A stretch of 64,000 bases of DNA from Bacilliculturomica massiliensis (lineage in GTDB: Bacteria > Bacillota > Clostridia > Peptostreptococcales > Anaerovoracaceae): the NCBI RefSeq assembly GCF_900605495.1, contig NZ_LR027591.1, positions 1-64,000 of the forward strand, written 5' to 3'. The translations under genes and the position numbers were made by a program. Below are positions 51,907 through 59,185 of the stretch, one piece after another. The notes beneath the pieces are model-generated. The model was not told the DNA's origin and made no database searches. It was given only the letters and a program-made list of their open reading frames with translations. Each line of letters begins with the position of its first letter. Position 1 is the stretch's first letter.

Positions 51907-51934
51907 TAGCCTGTCCTTCCCATTTTTCAGAGAT

Positions 51935-51970
51935 AAAAGACCTGCCGCATTCTGCAGCGGGTCTTTTTTT
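51935..51970 (+). terminator. Intrinsic terminator after the rubredoxin-like gene
   Basis: AAAAGACC...GGTCTTTTTTT with further GC pairing inside (GC-GC with GC-GC) and a seven-T run. Confidence 0.85.
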
Positions 51971-52075
51971 GCGCCGAATCTTCAATCACAGGCCCGCGCA
52001 TTTGCCCACGCTTCCCGCTCTGTTTCCCCGGCGATACACAGCGGGCATATTTGAGACAAAACGGAGGACTGAAAG

Positions 52076-52609
52076 ATGAATTTAATGGGAACGAGAACCG
52101 ACGCCAACCTGAGAGACGCTTTTTCCGGCGAATCAGAAGCCAGAAACAAATATACCTTCTATGCATCGGTAGCGAAAAAAGAAGGTTATGAGCAGATCGC
52201 CGCGATCTTCCAGGAGACTGCGTCCAATGAAAAAGAACACGCCGAACTGTGGTTCAAGGCCCTGAACGGCATTGGAAACACCGAAGCCAATCTGGAGGCG
52301 GCCGCCCACGGCGAACACTACGAATGGAGCGAAATGTACAAGGGTTTTGCGGAAGTGGCCCGGGAGGAAGGCTTTAACGATCTGGCCTTTTCCTTTGAAA
52401 AAGTAGCGGAAATCGAAAAGCATCACGAAGAACGCTTCCTCGCCCTGCTGGAAAACGTCAAGACGAACCGCGTATTTCAGCGCCCGGAAAAGGAAGTCTG
52501 GATCTGCCGCAACTGCGGTTTCATTCTGGAAGCGGATCAGGCTCCGGAAGTCTGCCCGGTCTGCAAGCATCCGAAGGCGTACTTCCAGCTTCACGCATCC
52601 AATTATTGA
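52076..52609 (+). CDS. Rubrerythrin
   Basis: The 177-residue protein has an N-terminal four-helix ferritin-like di-iron domain with E-x-x-A-R-N-K-Y, E-K-E-H-A-E and E-K-H-H-E-E-R ligand motifs, and a C-terminal rubredoxin domain with C-R-N-C and C-P-V-C. It reduces hydrogen peroxide in anaerobes using electrons from reduced rubredoxin or NADH carriers. GGAGGACTGAAAG precedes the ATG. The usual family length is about 180-195. It has a neighbouring rubredoxin-like gene as possible electron donor. Confidence 0.95.
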   Translation: MNLMGTRTDANLRDAFSGESEARNKYTFYASVAKKEGYEQIAAIFQETASNEKEHAELWFKALNGIGNTEANLEAAAHGEHYEWSEMYKGFAEVAREEGFNDLAFSFEKVAEIEKHHEERFLALLENVKTNRVFQRPEKEVWICRNCGFILEADQAPEVCPVCKHPKAYFQLHASNY

Positions 52610-52640
52610 TCCGCACCGCGACGGCTGCAGAAGCCAGCGG

Positions 52641-52752
52641 AATCCAGCCGCGCAGGGTCCCGGGAACTGCAGAGTTCAGGTGAATCCGGCCGCGCGGGAC
52701 CCCGGTGTTGGCAGAATCCCGCAACGCGGGGTCTCTGCGACTGCAGAGACGG
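52641..52752. repeat. Degenerate GC-rich three-unit repeat
   Basis: Three related units begin AATCC at 52641, 52683 and 52715. Each continues with a GC-rich core (GCCGCGC-GGG or GCAACGCGGGG) and ends with a GACTGCAGAG-like or GGCAG block. Unit lengths differ (42, 32 and about 38 bases). No coding function is apparent. Confidence 0.5.
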
Positions 52753-52791
52753 CGCTTGGCCCCCGGGAATCGGATAGATCCAACCCCATCG

Positions 52792-52834
52792 AAAAAAGCG
52801 CTTCCCTCAGCAAATGCCTGGGAAACGCTTTTTC
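52792..52834. terminator. Bidirectional terminator between rubrerythrin and the 90-aa gene
   Basis: AAAAAAGCG-TTCCC pairs with GGGAA-CGCTTTTT around a short loop (52792-52834), giving T-runs for both directions. Confidence 0.8.
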
Positions 52835-52861
52835 TGTCCTTTGAGACAGCCATGTACCTGC

Positions 52862-53134
52862 TTATCTCTCAAGCATCTCCAGTACCCGGTCCAGCCTCGC
52901 TCTCTGCTCCTGATTCATCATCCCGCGCAGAGATCGAATAGCCCGGATCTGCTTCTGATAAGTCGCGGGATCCTTTTTCATGCTGTCCTTCAGGCGCATG
53001 ATCTCCGCAAGGATCTCGTCCTCGCTTTTTCCCTGCATGCGGTCAGCCATCTGCTCCGCCTGCCTGACGCCTCTGCCGTTTTTCACTCCCACCTGTCCGG
53101 CCAGTTCCATGAGCATTTTTTCATTGATATCCAT
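52862..53134 (-). CDS. Small charged helical protein, unknown function
   Basis: This 90-residue protein is almost entirely alpha-helical, with heptad-like spacing (E-D-E-I-L-A-E-I-M-R-L-K-D-S-M-K, then R-A-I-R-S-L-R-G-M-M) and no cysteine or membrane segment. I do not recognise the family. The ATG at 53134 follows GGAGAG by eight bases; a GTG three codons earlier is possible. It is divergent from the 141-residue gene on the right and separated from rubrerythrin by a bidirectional terminator. It may be related to sporulation, but no evidence settles it. Confidence 0.7.
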   Translation of the reverse strand: MDINEKMLMELAGQVGVKNGRGVRQAEQMADRMQGKSEDEILAEIMRLKDSMKKDPATYQKQIRAIRSLRGMMNQEQRARLDRVLEMLER

Positions 53135-53478
53135 ATGATCCACTCTCCATTTTCAATACTGATTCCGGCACAGTGCGCCGCCGACCGGCGCGCCGGTGTT
53201 CACACTTTTATATATATGCACGTTTCTCTGTAAGTTGTCATATAATAAAGAATCCTATTTCCGCAGGTACCGCGCGCTCCGGCTGCAGGCAGTCATGGGC
53301 CTGAACGACAGGCCACTCTGCAGCTTACTGCCATCTGCCGACGATCTGCGGCTGCAGGCTGAACGCAGGCCGCAAGTTTGACGGCCGGCTGCGTATCGCT
53401 GACCGGCAGGCTGCACACGAGCTCCGGAAATCTGCAAAGTCAGAAAAAAGTTTACATTACATATTGAAGGAGGCAACT
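53135..53478. other. Divergent intergenic region
   Basis: No gene. Around 53205-53250 there is an A/T-rich stretch (TATATATATGC, then TCATATAATAAAG) that may hold promoters in either direction. 53270-53420 is GC-rich with repeats of CGGCTGCAGGC (53279 and 53350) and potential hairpins. Confidence 0.5.
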
Positions 53479-53904
53479 ATGAATCCTTTACTGCTGCTTA
53501 TTGTCATTCTGATTTTTTCCAATAACGGCAGAGGCCGCGGCCCGCATCCGGGCGGGGCCTTTCCTCTGGCGCGCCAGTTTAACGCTCCCCATATCGACTA
53601 CTTTGACACGTTCAAGATGGAACTGCTCCTGGACCGGCTGCGCGCCATCACCGATGCCCTCGACAAGCTCAACCACCTGAGGCAGATGCAGAACCTGCCG
53701 CCTTCACGTGAAAACTCCATGAACCGCATACAGGATTCCGTGGACGCGGCAAAAGGCTTTCTGGCGGACACGAAGGCCGCGGGCCAACTGGACACCATTT
53801 CCGATACGCTGTCCGGCGTGAAACAGCTTGGCGATATGAGCGGACTCATCTCATCTATGGGGCCCATCCTCTCCATGCTGACCGCAGGAAATGACAACAA
53901 ATAA
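53479..53904 (+). CDS. Small membrane-associated or secreted protein, unknown function
   Basis: 141 residues. A short hydrophobic N-terminus (P-L-L-L-L-I-V-I-L-I-F) is followed by a G/R/P-rich linker and a helical region with a short coiled coil (about 45-80) and a G/M/S-rich end (G-L-I-S-S-M-G-P-I-L-S-M-L). The N-terminal layout resembles small sporulation or membrane-scaffold proteins of Clostridia, but I cannot name the family. AAGGAGG lies five bases before the ATG at 53479. It is followed by a long leader region of the aldolase gene. Confidence 0.65.
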   Translation: MNPLLLLIVILIFSNNGRGRGPHPGGAFPLARQFNAPHIDYFDTFKMELLLDRLRAITDALDKLNHLRQMQNLPPSRENSMNRIQDSVDAAKGFLADTKAAGQLDTISDTLSGVKQLGDMSGLISSMGPILSMLTAGNDNK

Positions 53905-54191
53905 AGCAAATTAATGATAGTAAGTTCCCCTATTTCGGTGTATACTTTAATATAGACCATTATGAAGAATCTGTTCTGATAAGCACGGCCTTCACGGAGC
54001 TGTTTTCCATGAGTTTTTCCTGAGGAAATCTCGCGAAAGAGAATGGCTTTCGCCTGAGGGTGTCTTTCGTTTAGGGCTCGCCTGCAATTGAGTCTTGCAA
54101 TTGAGGTCGCCTGATATCAGCGGGGCTCTATCGTCCCGCAGACGAAAACACCGGGCCGGCAGTTTATCGCAGCTGAAAAGGAGGAACACAG
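53905..54191 (+). promoter_or_regulatory. Long structured leader upstream of fba
   Basis: This contains a TATACT -10 candidate (53941-53946), then a series of hairpins and repeats: GCGAAAG/CTTTCGC (54033-54053), direct repeats TGCAATTGAG at 54083 and 54096 (13-base period), CTGATATCAG (54111-54120) and GCGGG/CCCGC (54120-54139). CGCCTG recurs three times. It matches no riboswitch class that I recognise. Confidence 0.4.
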
Positions 54192-55121
54192 ATGGCACTT
54201 GTTACATCAAAAGAAATGTTTGCGAAAGCGCTGAAAAGCGATTATGCGGTGGGCGCCTTTAACGTAAATAACATGGAGATCATTCAGGGGATCGTGGACG
54301 CGGCGAAAGAAGAACAGGCGCCCCTGATCCTTCAGGTTTCAGCCGGAGCCAGAAAATATGCGAAACCGGCGTACCTGCTGAAGCTGGTGGAGGCCGCGAT
54401 CCTCGATACCGGCCTGGACATCGTACTTCACCTCGACCACGGCGAGGATTTCGATATCTGCAAAAAATGCGTCGACGACGGCTTTACCTCTGTCATGATC
54501 GACGGGTCCAAACACGAGTTTAAAGAAAATATCGCGCTGACAAAAGAAGTAGTGGAATATGCCCATGCCCACGGCGTGGTCGTGGAAGCCGAGCTGGGCA
54601 AACTGGCGGGAGTCGAAGACAATATCAACGTGGACGCCAGATCCGCCACATTTACCGATCCGCAGGAGGCTGCTGAATTTGTGGCCAAGACCGGGGTCGA
54701 TTCTCTGGCCATCGCTATCGGTACCAGCCACGGCGCATATAAATTCAAAGGCGAGCCTTATCTGGACTTCGAACGTCTGAAGGAGATCCACAAGCTCATC
54801 CCCGACACGCCCCTGGTCCTGCACGGCGCTTCCACTGTTCTTCCCGAATTTGTGGCCCGCTGCAATGAATACGGCGGCAACATCCCCGGAGCCCAGGGCG
54901 TTCCCGAGGAGATGATCCGCACCGCCACAGCCCACGGCATCTGCAAGGTCAACATCGACACCGACCTGCGGCTGGCCATGACGGCGGAGATCCGCCGCTT
55001 CCTCATCGAGAAGCCCGCGGAATTCGATCCCAGAAAGTATCTGGGACCCGCCAGAGACGCCATCAAATCCATGGTACAGCACAAGATCAAAAACGTGCTC
55101 AACGCCAGCGGCCAGAGATAA
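54192..55121 (+). CDS. fba: Class II fructose-1,6-bisphosphate aldolase
   Basis: The 309-residue TIM-barrel protein has the zinc-site histidines in L-H-L-D-H-G-E, in T-S-H-G-A-Y and in L-H-G-A-S, the class II signature region (F-T-S-V-M-I-D-G-S), and the late V-N-I-D-T-D-L-R motif that binds phosphate. It cleaves fructose-1,6-bisphosphate into dihydroxyacetone phosphate and glyceraldehyde-3-phosphate. AAAAGGAGGAACACAG precedes the ATG. A terminator lies about 440 bases downstream. Confidence 0.95.
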   Translation: MALVTSKEMFAKALKSDYAVGAFNVNNMEIIQGIVDAAKEEQAPLILQVSAGARKYAKPAYLLKLVEAAILDTGLDIVLHLDHGEDFDICKKCVDDGFTSVMIDGSKHEFKENIALTKEVVEYAHAHGVVVEAELGKLAGVEDNINVDARSATFTDPQEAAEFVAKTGVDSLAIAIGTSHGAYKFKGEPYLDFERLKEIHKLIPDTPLVLHGASTVLPEFVARCNEYGGNIPGAQGVPEEMIRTATAHGICKVNIDTDLRLAMTAEIRRFLIEKPAEFDPRKYLGPARDAIKSMVQHKIKNVLNASGQR

Positions 55122-55270
55122 AGCACAGACGATCAGCGGAGCGCTCCGGGCTGAGATCTATGCAGTCTGACTGAAGTTTCCCTGAAGATCGACGGAACTG
55201 CAGAGTGTTTTACCGCGCGACAGCAGCAGTGGGTCTATGACCGGCGAAGGGGCTTATACGGCACTGATGG

Positions 55271-55362
55271 GCGGCGGGACGGCGGCAGCAGTGTATGTAG
55301 GGCCGGCGGGACGGCGGATGGTATTGCAGCGGCGCAAACGGCCGGCGGGACGGCGGCAGCAG
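55271..55362. repeat. GC-rich direct repeat GCCGGCGGGACGGCGGCAGCAG, three copies
   Basis: CGGCGGGACGGCGG occurs near 55272, 55304 and 55343; the first and third copies continue into CAGCAG. Shorter remnants (CCGGCGAAG) flank the array on both sides, and a related GGCCGGCGGGAC occurs near 63260. Confidence 0.75.
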
Positions 55363-55482
55363 GGTGCTGGCCGGCGAAGTCATTGACTGCGGTATAACGG
55401 GCGGAAGGCTGGTTGCAGAGTGCCGGTCCGTGGGGGCATATAATGATGATCCCGGCGATCGGTAAATCATCAAGCGCCCACA

Positions 55483-55535
55483 TAGGTGAAAACAGTTCAA
55501 AAAAACGATTTTCACCTAAAAACACGAGAAAATCG
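55483..55535 (+). other. Mutually exclusive hairpin pair
   Basis: TAGGTGAAAA (55483-55492) can pair with TTTTCACCTA (55509-55518), while CGATTTTC (55506-55513) can instead pair with GAAAATCG (55528-55535). The shared middle strand makes the two structures exclusive, the layout of an attenuator or RNA switch. The terminator that follows begins with the same TAGGTGA stem sequence. Confidence 0.45.
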
Positions 55536-55561
55536 CCGCTAAATGCTCTGATATTTACCCG

Positions 55562-55607
55562 AAATAGGTGAGAATCAATATTTTTATTGTTTTTCACCTA
55601 TTTTTTT
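55562..55607 (+). terminator. Intrinsic terminator with TAGGTGA stem
   Basis: AAATAGGTGA (55562-55571) pairs with TCACCTATTT (55594-55603), and CAATA with TATTG inside, followed by a run of T through 55607. It is oriented to stop plus-strand transcription. Confidence 0.8.
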
Positions 55608-55774
55608 ATCGTATTTGGGGGAAATCACGAAAAATTTTCTGATCTCGCCCATTTATCTCAGCCCCGGAACACCTCCCACGACAATTTTCAACGCATCTCC
55701 CGGCGCAGCGCTTCCGGCCAACGTTTGTCTCATGTCCGCGCCGCGTTTGCATTTTCAGCGCCAGCCCCAAGCGC

Positions 55775-56635
55775 TCACGCGCCCCAGAGGATCTGAAATG
55801 CGGCGGCAGCGCACAGCCAGGGGCCGAAGGGCAGTTCGCCTCCCGCAGTCGCCTTCTTTAACAACAGCAAGACCGCCGAGACCGCACCGGACAGCAGAGA
55901 CGCCGCGAACAATGCGTTCAAGCCGCCTTCCAGCCCCAGCAGAATCCCCATAGCGAATAACAGCTTCACATCTCCGAAGCCGAAAGCCTCTCCCCCGCAT
56001 CCAATCGCCCTCACTACAGCTTCGGCCCCTTTGCCCACGATCCAAAACAACCCGGCGCAGAGCAGCCCGGCGAAAACGCCCCTGGCAGCAGCTGCTGCAG
56101 CTGCATGACGGAAAGTCAGCCCTCCGTCCGCCGCCTCCAGGATATTTCCGGCGAGACCCAATACAGCCAACGCGGCCGCCAACTGATCCGGGATGATCAT
56201 ATACCGCAGGTCAGCCAGGGTGATCAGTAAAAGGCACCAGAGCGCCCCCAACACAACAGCGGCAGTCAGGAACGCTGAAACCTCTGCAGCCCCGGATCCA
56301 GCCCCCGCGGCACCACCCAGCGCGTCCATGCCGGATGCATCCAAACCGACCGCACCGGAACTGACCGGTCCCATTCCAATGATGTCGTCCGCCGTTCTCA
56401 CGCCATGGGCGCCCATGCCCTCCGGCGGACAATATACACGAATAGCCGCCAGTGCAAACACGGCTGCGTAAAACATGGGCCATCTGCTGTCATTAAGGCC
56501 CCTTTCCTCCGCTCCATGCCGTTCTGTCTCCGTTTCCCCGCAGTCGCAGAGCCAGCCGCCGGGCATCCGCCGCCAGGTGAAAACGGCGGACCAGCCACAG
56601 AGCGCCCCCGCGCACGCTAAAATAACAAATTCCAT
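55775..56635 (-). CDS. Prepilin peptidase (A24 family), orphan
   Basis: The 286-residue membrane protein has the two catalytic aspartates of A24 proteases, in L-A-D-L-R-Y-M-I-I-P-D (about 143-153) and G-F-G-D-V-K (about 216-221). About six membrane segments are present, plus a G/A-rich, non-conserved stretch of roughly 60 residues (about 65-120) inserted before the first catalytic region. The usual N-terminal methylase zinc motif is reduced to C-D-C. No pilin or pilus motor gene is nearby, so the substrate must be encoded elsewhere. Confidence 0.8.
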   Translation of the reverse strand: MEFVILACAGALCGWSAVFTWRRMPGGWLCDCGETETERHGAEERGLNDSRWPMFYAAVFALAAIRVYCPPEGMGAHGVRTADDIIGMGPVSSGAVGLDASGMDALGGAAGAGSGAAEVSAFLTAAVVLGALWCLLLITLADLRYMIIPDQLAAALAVLGLAGNILEAADGGLTFRHAAAAAAARGVFAGLLCAGLFWIVGKGAEAVVRAIGCGGEAFGFGDVKLLFAMGILLGLEGGLNALFAASLLSGAVSAVLLLLKKATAGGELPFGPWLCAAAAFQILWGA

Positions 56636-56963
56636 TTATAATTACCCCTGCTCTCTTTCAGCTTATGGCAGCTCTTTGGGAATCAGTTTGATCTGGTCAT
56701 TCATCTGTCTGCCGCCGACGCTGTTGTTCCCCAGCGACCGGCGCCGCCTTCCAGAATCGCCGGCCGGAACCGTCTGACATCCCTTCCAACGCAGCCAATC
56801 TGAACCGCCGGAGATATCCTCCAACGCTGCCGACGACTGCAGCTGCCGAAGTACTCTTCCGAAACAGCCGGCGGGAAGCGCTAACCAAGACCGTCGCTTG
56901 AAGCCCCTAGTTTTATCCTGAGTTTATTATAAATGTAATTTATTTGAATTTCAATCTTTTATT
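56636..56963. other. Intergenic region between the prepilin peptidase and the ETF-beta-like gene
   Basis: No gene, RNA or clear terminator recognised. The GC-rich left part (56700-56900) carries loose CCGGCGCCG/CGCCGGCCGG inverted stretches; the right end (56925-56963) is A/T-rich and could contain the stop signal of the ETF-beta-like gene. Confidence 0.5.
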
Positions 56964-57821
56964 TCATTTTATAGCGGCAGAATTTTCGCCACCTGACGCT
57001 TTCTGTGCTTCTGCCCGACACACGATCAGTTCGCGGACGATCTCATTCCGCACGCGGCTCTGCTCTTCTTCTGAACGGCCGATCTGTTTTTTCCTGCGCC
57101 TGTCAGCCGGCGCCCAGCGAAACAGCCGCAGTTCGCCTTGCATCTGCCCGGCATCGAGGACTGTCAGCTCCTTTTGAAAAGATTCCTGTATCTGAAAGAA
57201 ACTCGGCCCCCGTAAGCGGTCCCGGCCCGGCAATCCGCAGAGCAGACAGGGACGGGGCGCCCGCACCTGCTGTAGCTCCCCTGAGATCTTCCGCTTTGCC
57301 AGGAGATCGCCGCAACTGTCTTCCTCAAATTCGAACACATTTGTGATGATAGGCAATCCCAGCAGCTCCGCCGTCATCAGACCTACGGCTCCCGCCTGCA
57401 GATCCTCGCTTCTATATCCGCAGAGCAAAGCGTCATAGGGTTCCAGCGAACGTATGGCCTCCGCCAGCACAGCCGCGGTTTCGCCAGGATCGAAATTCCA
57501 CCTCACATCTCCCTGTCCCGCAGTACCATATCCCGGCGTTCCCTGTCCCGCAGCCTTCGTTTCCGAAGATGCAGTTTCTGCATTAGCTACGCACATCGCA
57601 GACGGCTCCGGTACCAAAAAAGCCCGCTCTGCACCCAGGGCCAGCCCCAATCGCAGTACAGTCTTTGCGCTTTCCGATCCCCGGCAGATCAGATCGATCG
57701 AGACAGCTTCCTGATCCAGCATCTGCAGCGCCAGCTCCAACATATTCTTATCATCATGGTTCATGGCCAGTCCACCGTTTTCATCGGGGACTGCTTTCAC
57801 CAGCAAAAGCAGTTTCATCAT
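56964..57821 (-). CDS. Electron transfer flavoprotein beta-subunit-like protein (no alpha partner seen)
   Basis: 285 residues. The N-terminus L-L-L-L-V-K-A-V-P-D-E matches the ETF-beta start. L-L-C-G-Y-R-S-E-D-L-Q-A-G-A-V-G and A-E-L-L-G-L-P-I-I-T-N-V match its AMP-binding core, and A-K-R-K-I-S-G-E-L-Q-Q-V-R-A-P-R-P-C-L matches the family signature. A low-complexity G/T/A/Q-rich insertion sits near residues 85-110, and the C-terminus is long and charged. No etfA gene adjoins, which is odd, since beta subunits normally function with alpha. AGGAGG lies nine bases before the ATG at 57821. Confidence 0.72.
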   Translation of the reverse strand: MMKLLLLVKAVPDENGGLAMNHDDKNMLELALQMLDQEAVSIDLICRGSESAKTVLRLGLALGAERAFLVPEPSAMCVANAETASSETKAAGQGTPGYGTAGQGDVRWNFDPGETAAVLAEAIRSLEPYDALLCGYRSEDLQAGAVGLMTAELLGLPIITNVFEFEEDSCGDLLAKRKISGELQQVRAPRPCLLCGLPGRDRLRGPSFFQIQESFQKELTVLDAGQMQGELRLFRWAPADRRRKKQIGRSEEEQSRVRNEIVRELIVCRAEAQKASGGENSAAIK

Positions 57822-57998
57822 CGTTTCGCGCCTCCTGTCGCGTGAATACACAGAAAGGGATCCGCAGCGGCGGCTCCCTTTCTGTAGAATATATCGAATT
57901 GACGGATAATGCAAGCTTACATTTCCTATTGACCGAGTCAAGTTATTGCAGTGTTTAAATGTATAACATAAAAGACCCGCAGCCCCGGACCTCTTTGA

Positions 57999-58130
57999 CA
58001 TGGATCAGGCCGCCGTCAGCTGATCATCAACGGAGAGACCCTGGCCAAAGGATACGGCTCCGCCGTGCCGGGCCATCCGGCCAACGCCGCCGCGACGCTC
58101 GCCGTCCGCATTCAGCAGTTCCCCGTGTAG
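57999..58130 (+). pseudogene. Possible remnant of a fumarylacetoacetate-hydrolase or hydratase-type gene
   Basis: The plus frame from 57999 to the TAG at 58128-58130 encodes L-I-I-N-G-E-T-L-A-K-G-Y-G-S-A-V-P-G-H-P-A-N-A-A-A-T-L-A. This resembles the C-terminal core of 2-keto-4-pentenoate hydratase (G-N-P-L-x-A-V-A-W-L-A). There is no start or upstream domain and its end overlaps the radical SAM gene, so it looks like a decayed fragment. The resemblance is by eye only. Confidence 0.3.
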
Positions 58131-59185
58131 ACCGAAGGCAGATATTCCCGCGCCGTCTCGGCCAGACCATAGACTGTCTCCACCGGCGTGGCCCGCTGGT
58201 CTTTCATGCGCCAGCGCGGAAAAAAGCGGGTCACGTGGAGGGGGACCCGCTTCCCCGCCCTTTTCTCAACGGAAGACAGCCAGCCGGCCAGCCGCCGCAT
58301 ATCCTCCTCATCGTCATTTTTTCCTGGTACGATCAGGACCGTCACTTCCGTGTGACACAGCTGCGAAGCCCGAATGATCGTCTCCTTTACCATGTCCAGA
58401 CTGCCTCCCACCCAGGAATAATACTCCTGAGTAAATCCCTTCAGGTCGATGTTGACGGCGTCGATCAGCGGGAGCAGCCGGTCAAGGACCTCCGGACCCG
58501 CCGTACCGTTGGTTACCAGCACATTTTTCATTCCCGCCTCCGCGATCAGCCCCGCGCAGTCCCGAACAAATTCCCAGCCTACCAACGGCTCATTGTAGGT
58601 ATAGGCCAGCCCGATATTTCCCTTCGCTGCAAGCTCAGCCGCCTGTGCGGCAAGCTGCCGCGGCGACACCGTCATCGCCGCGGGTTCTTCGAAAACTTCC
58701 TTCACCGCGCCCTGCCCAGCGTCCCCGGCAGCACTCTTCACGACGGCTCCCTGCCCGGCGTCCCCGGCCGCATCCCCCACGGCGTTCCCGGCGTTTTCCT
58801 GCGCAGCCGGCCCTGCGGACCCATTCTCTGCGCAGCCGGCGGCTCCAACGCTCCTGCCCCATGTCCCAGATCCGCTCCTCTGCGGGATCCCCGCCATGGA
58901 GATCTCGTAATTCTGACAGAAGGGGCAGCGCAGATTGCAGCCAAAACTGCCGGCCGACAGGATCAGATTGCCCGGATAAAACTCTGCCAGCGGCTTTTTC
59001 TCTATAGGATCCAGAGCAAGCGCCGTCAGTTTTCCGTAATTGGCGCAGATCACCTTTCCCGCTCTCGCCTGTCTGGCGCCGCAAAATCCCGTCTCTCCCT
59101 CCGCCAGCCGGCAGCGGCGGAAGCAAACGCCGCATTCCACGCGTCTCTCTCCGTGCAGCCGGTGCGCCCTGTCTTCCCCTCTCAT
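58112..59185 (-). CDS. AmmeMemoRadiSam system radical SAM enzyme
   Basis: The 357-residue protein has a zinc-type cysteine cluster at the N-terminus (C-G-V-C-x-x-x-C, then C-G), the radical SAM cluster C-N-L-R-C-P-F-C, and later N-E-P-L-V, N-G-T and N-I-D-L-K-G-F motifs of PflA-related enzymes. A G/A/Q-rich insertion with tandem A-G-D-A-G-Q-G-A-V units (about 105-165) interrupts the barrel. It overlaps the Memo-AMMECR1 gene by four bases. The three-part system is widely conserved, but its substrate is not known. The family call is firm and the activity is inferred. Confidence 0.9.
   Translation of the reverse strand: MRGEDRAHRLHGERRVECGVCFRRCRLAEGETGFCGARQARAGKVICANYGKLTALALDPIEKKPLAEFYPGNLILSAGSFGCNLRCPFCQNYEISMAGIPQRSGSGTWGRSVGAAGCAENGSAGPAAQENAGNAVGDAAGDAGQGAVVKSAAGDAGQGAVKEVFEEPAAMTVSPRQLAAQAAELAAKGNIGLAYTYNEPLVGWEFVRDCAGLIAEAGMKNVLVTNGTAGPEVLDRLLPLIDAVNIDLKGFTQEYYSWVGGSLDMVKETIIRASQLCHTEVTVLIVPGKNDDEEDMRRLAGWLSSVEKRAGKRVPLHVTRFFPRWRMKDQRATPVETVYGLAETAREYLPSVYTGNC

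Larger units (their letters stand above)
55122..55774. other. Intergenic region after fba, repeats and hairpins
   Basis: 653 bases without a credible gene. The left half is GC-rich with a threefold repeat (55271-55362). The right half is A/T-rich, with mutually exclusive hairpins at 55483-55535 and a terminator at 55562-55607. Short open frames in it lack ribosome binding sites. Confidence 0.6.

Noticed and set aside
54339-55082. A 247-codon minus-strand open frame opposite fba
   Set aside because: The plus strand encodes a complete class II aldolase; the minus frame is a shadow without a start signal.
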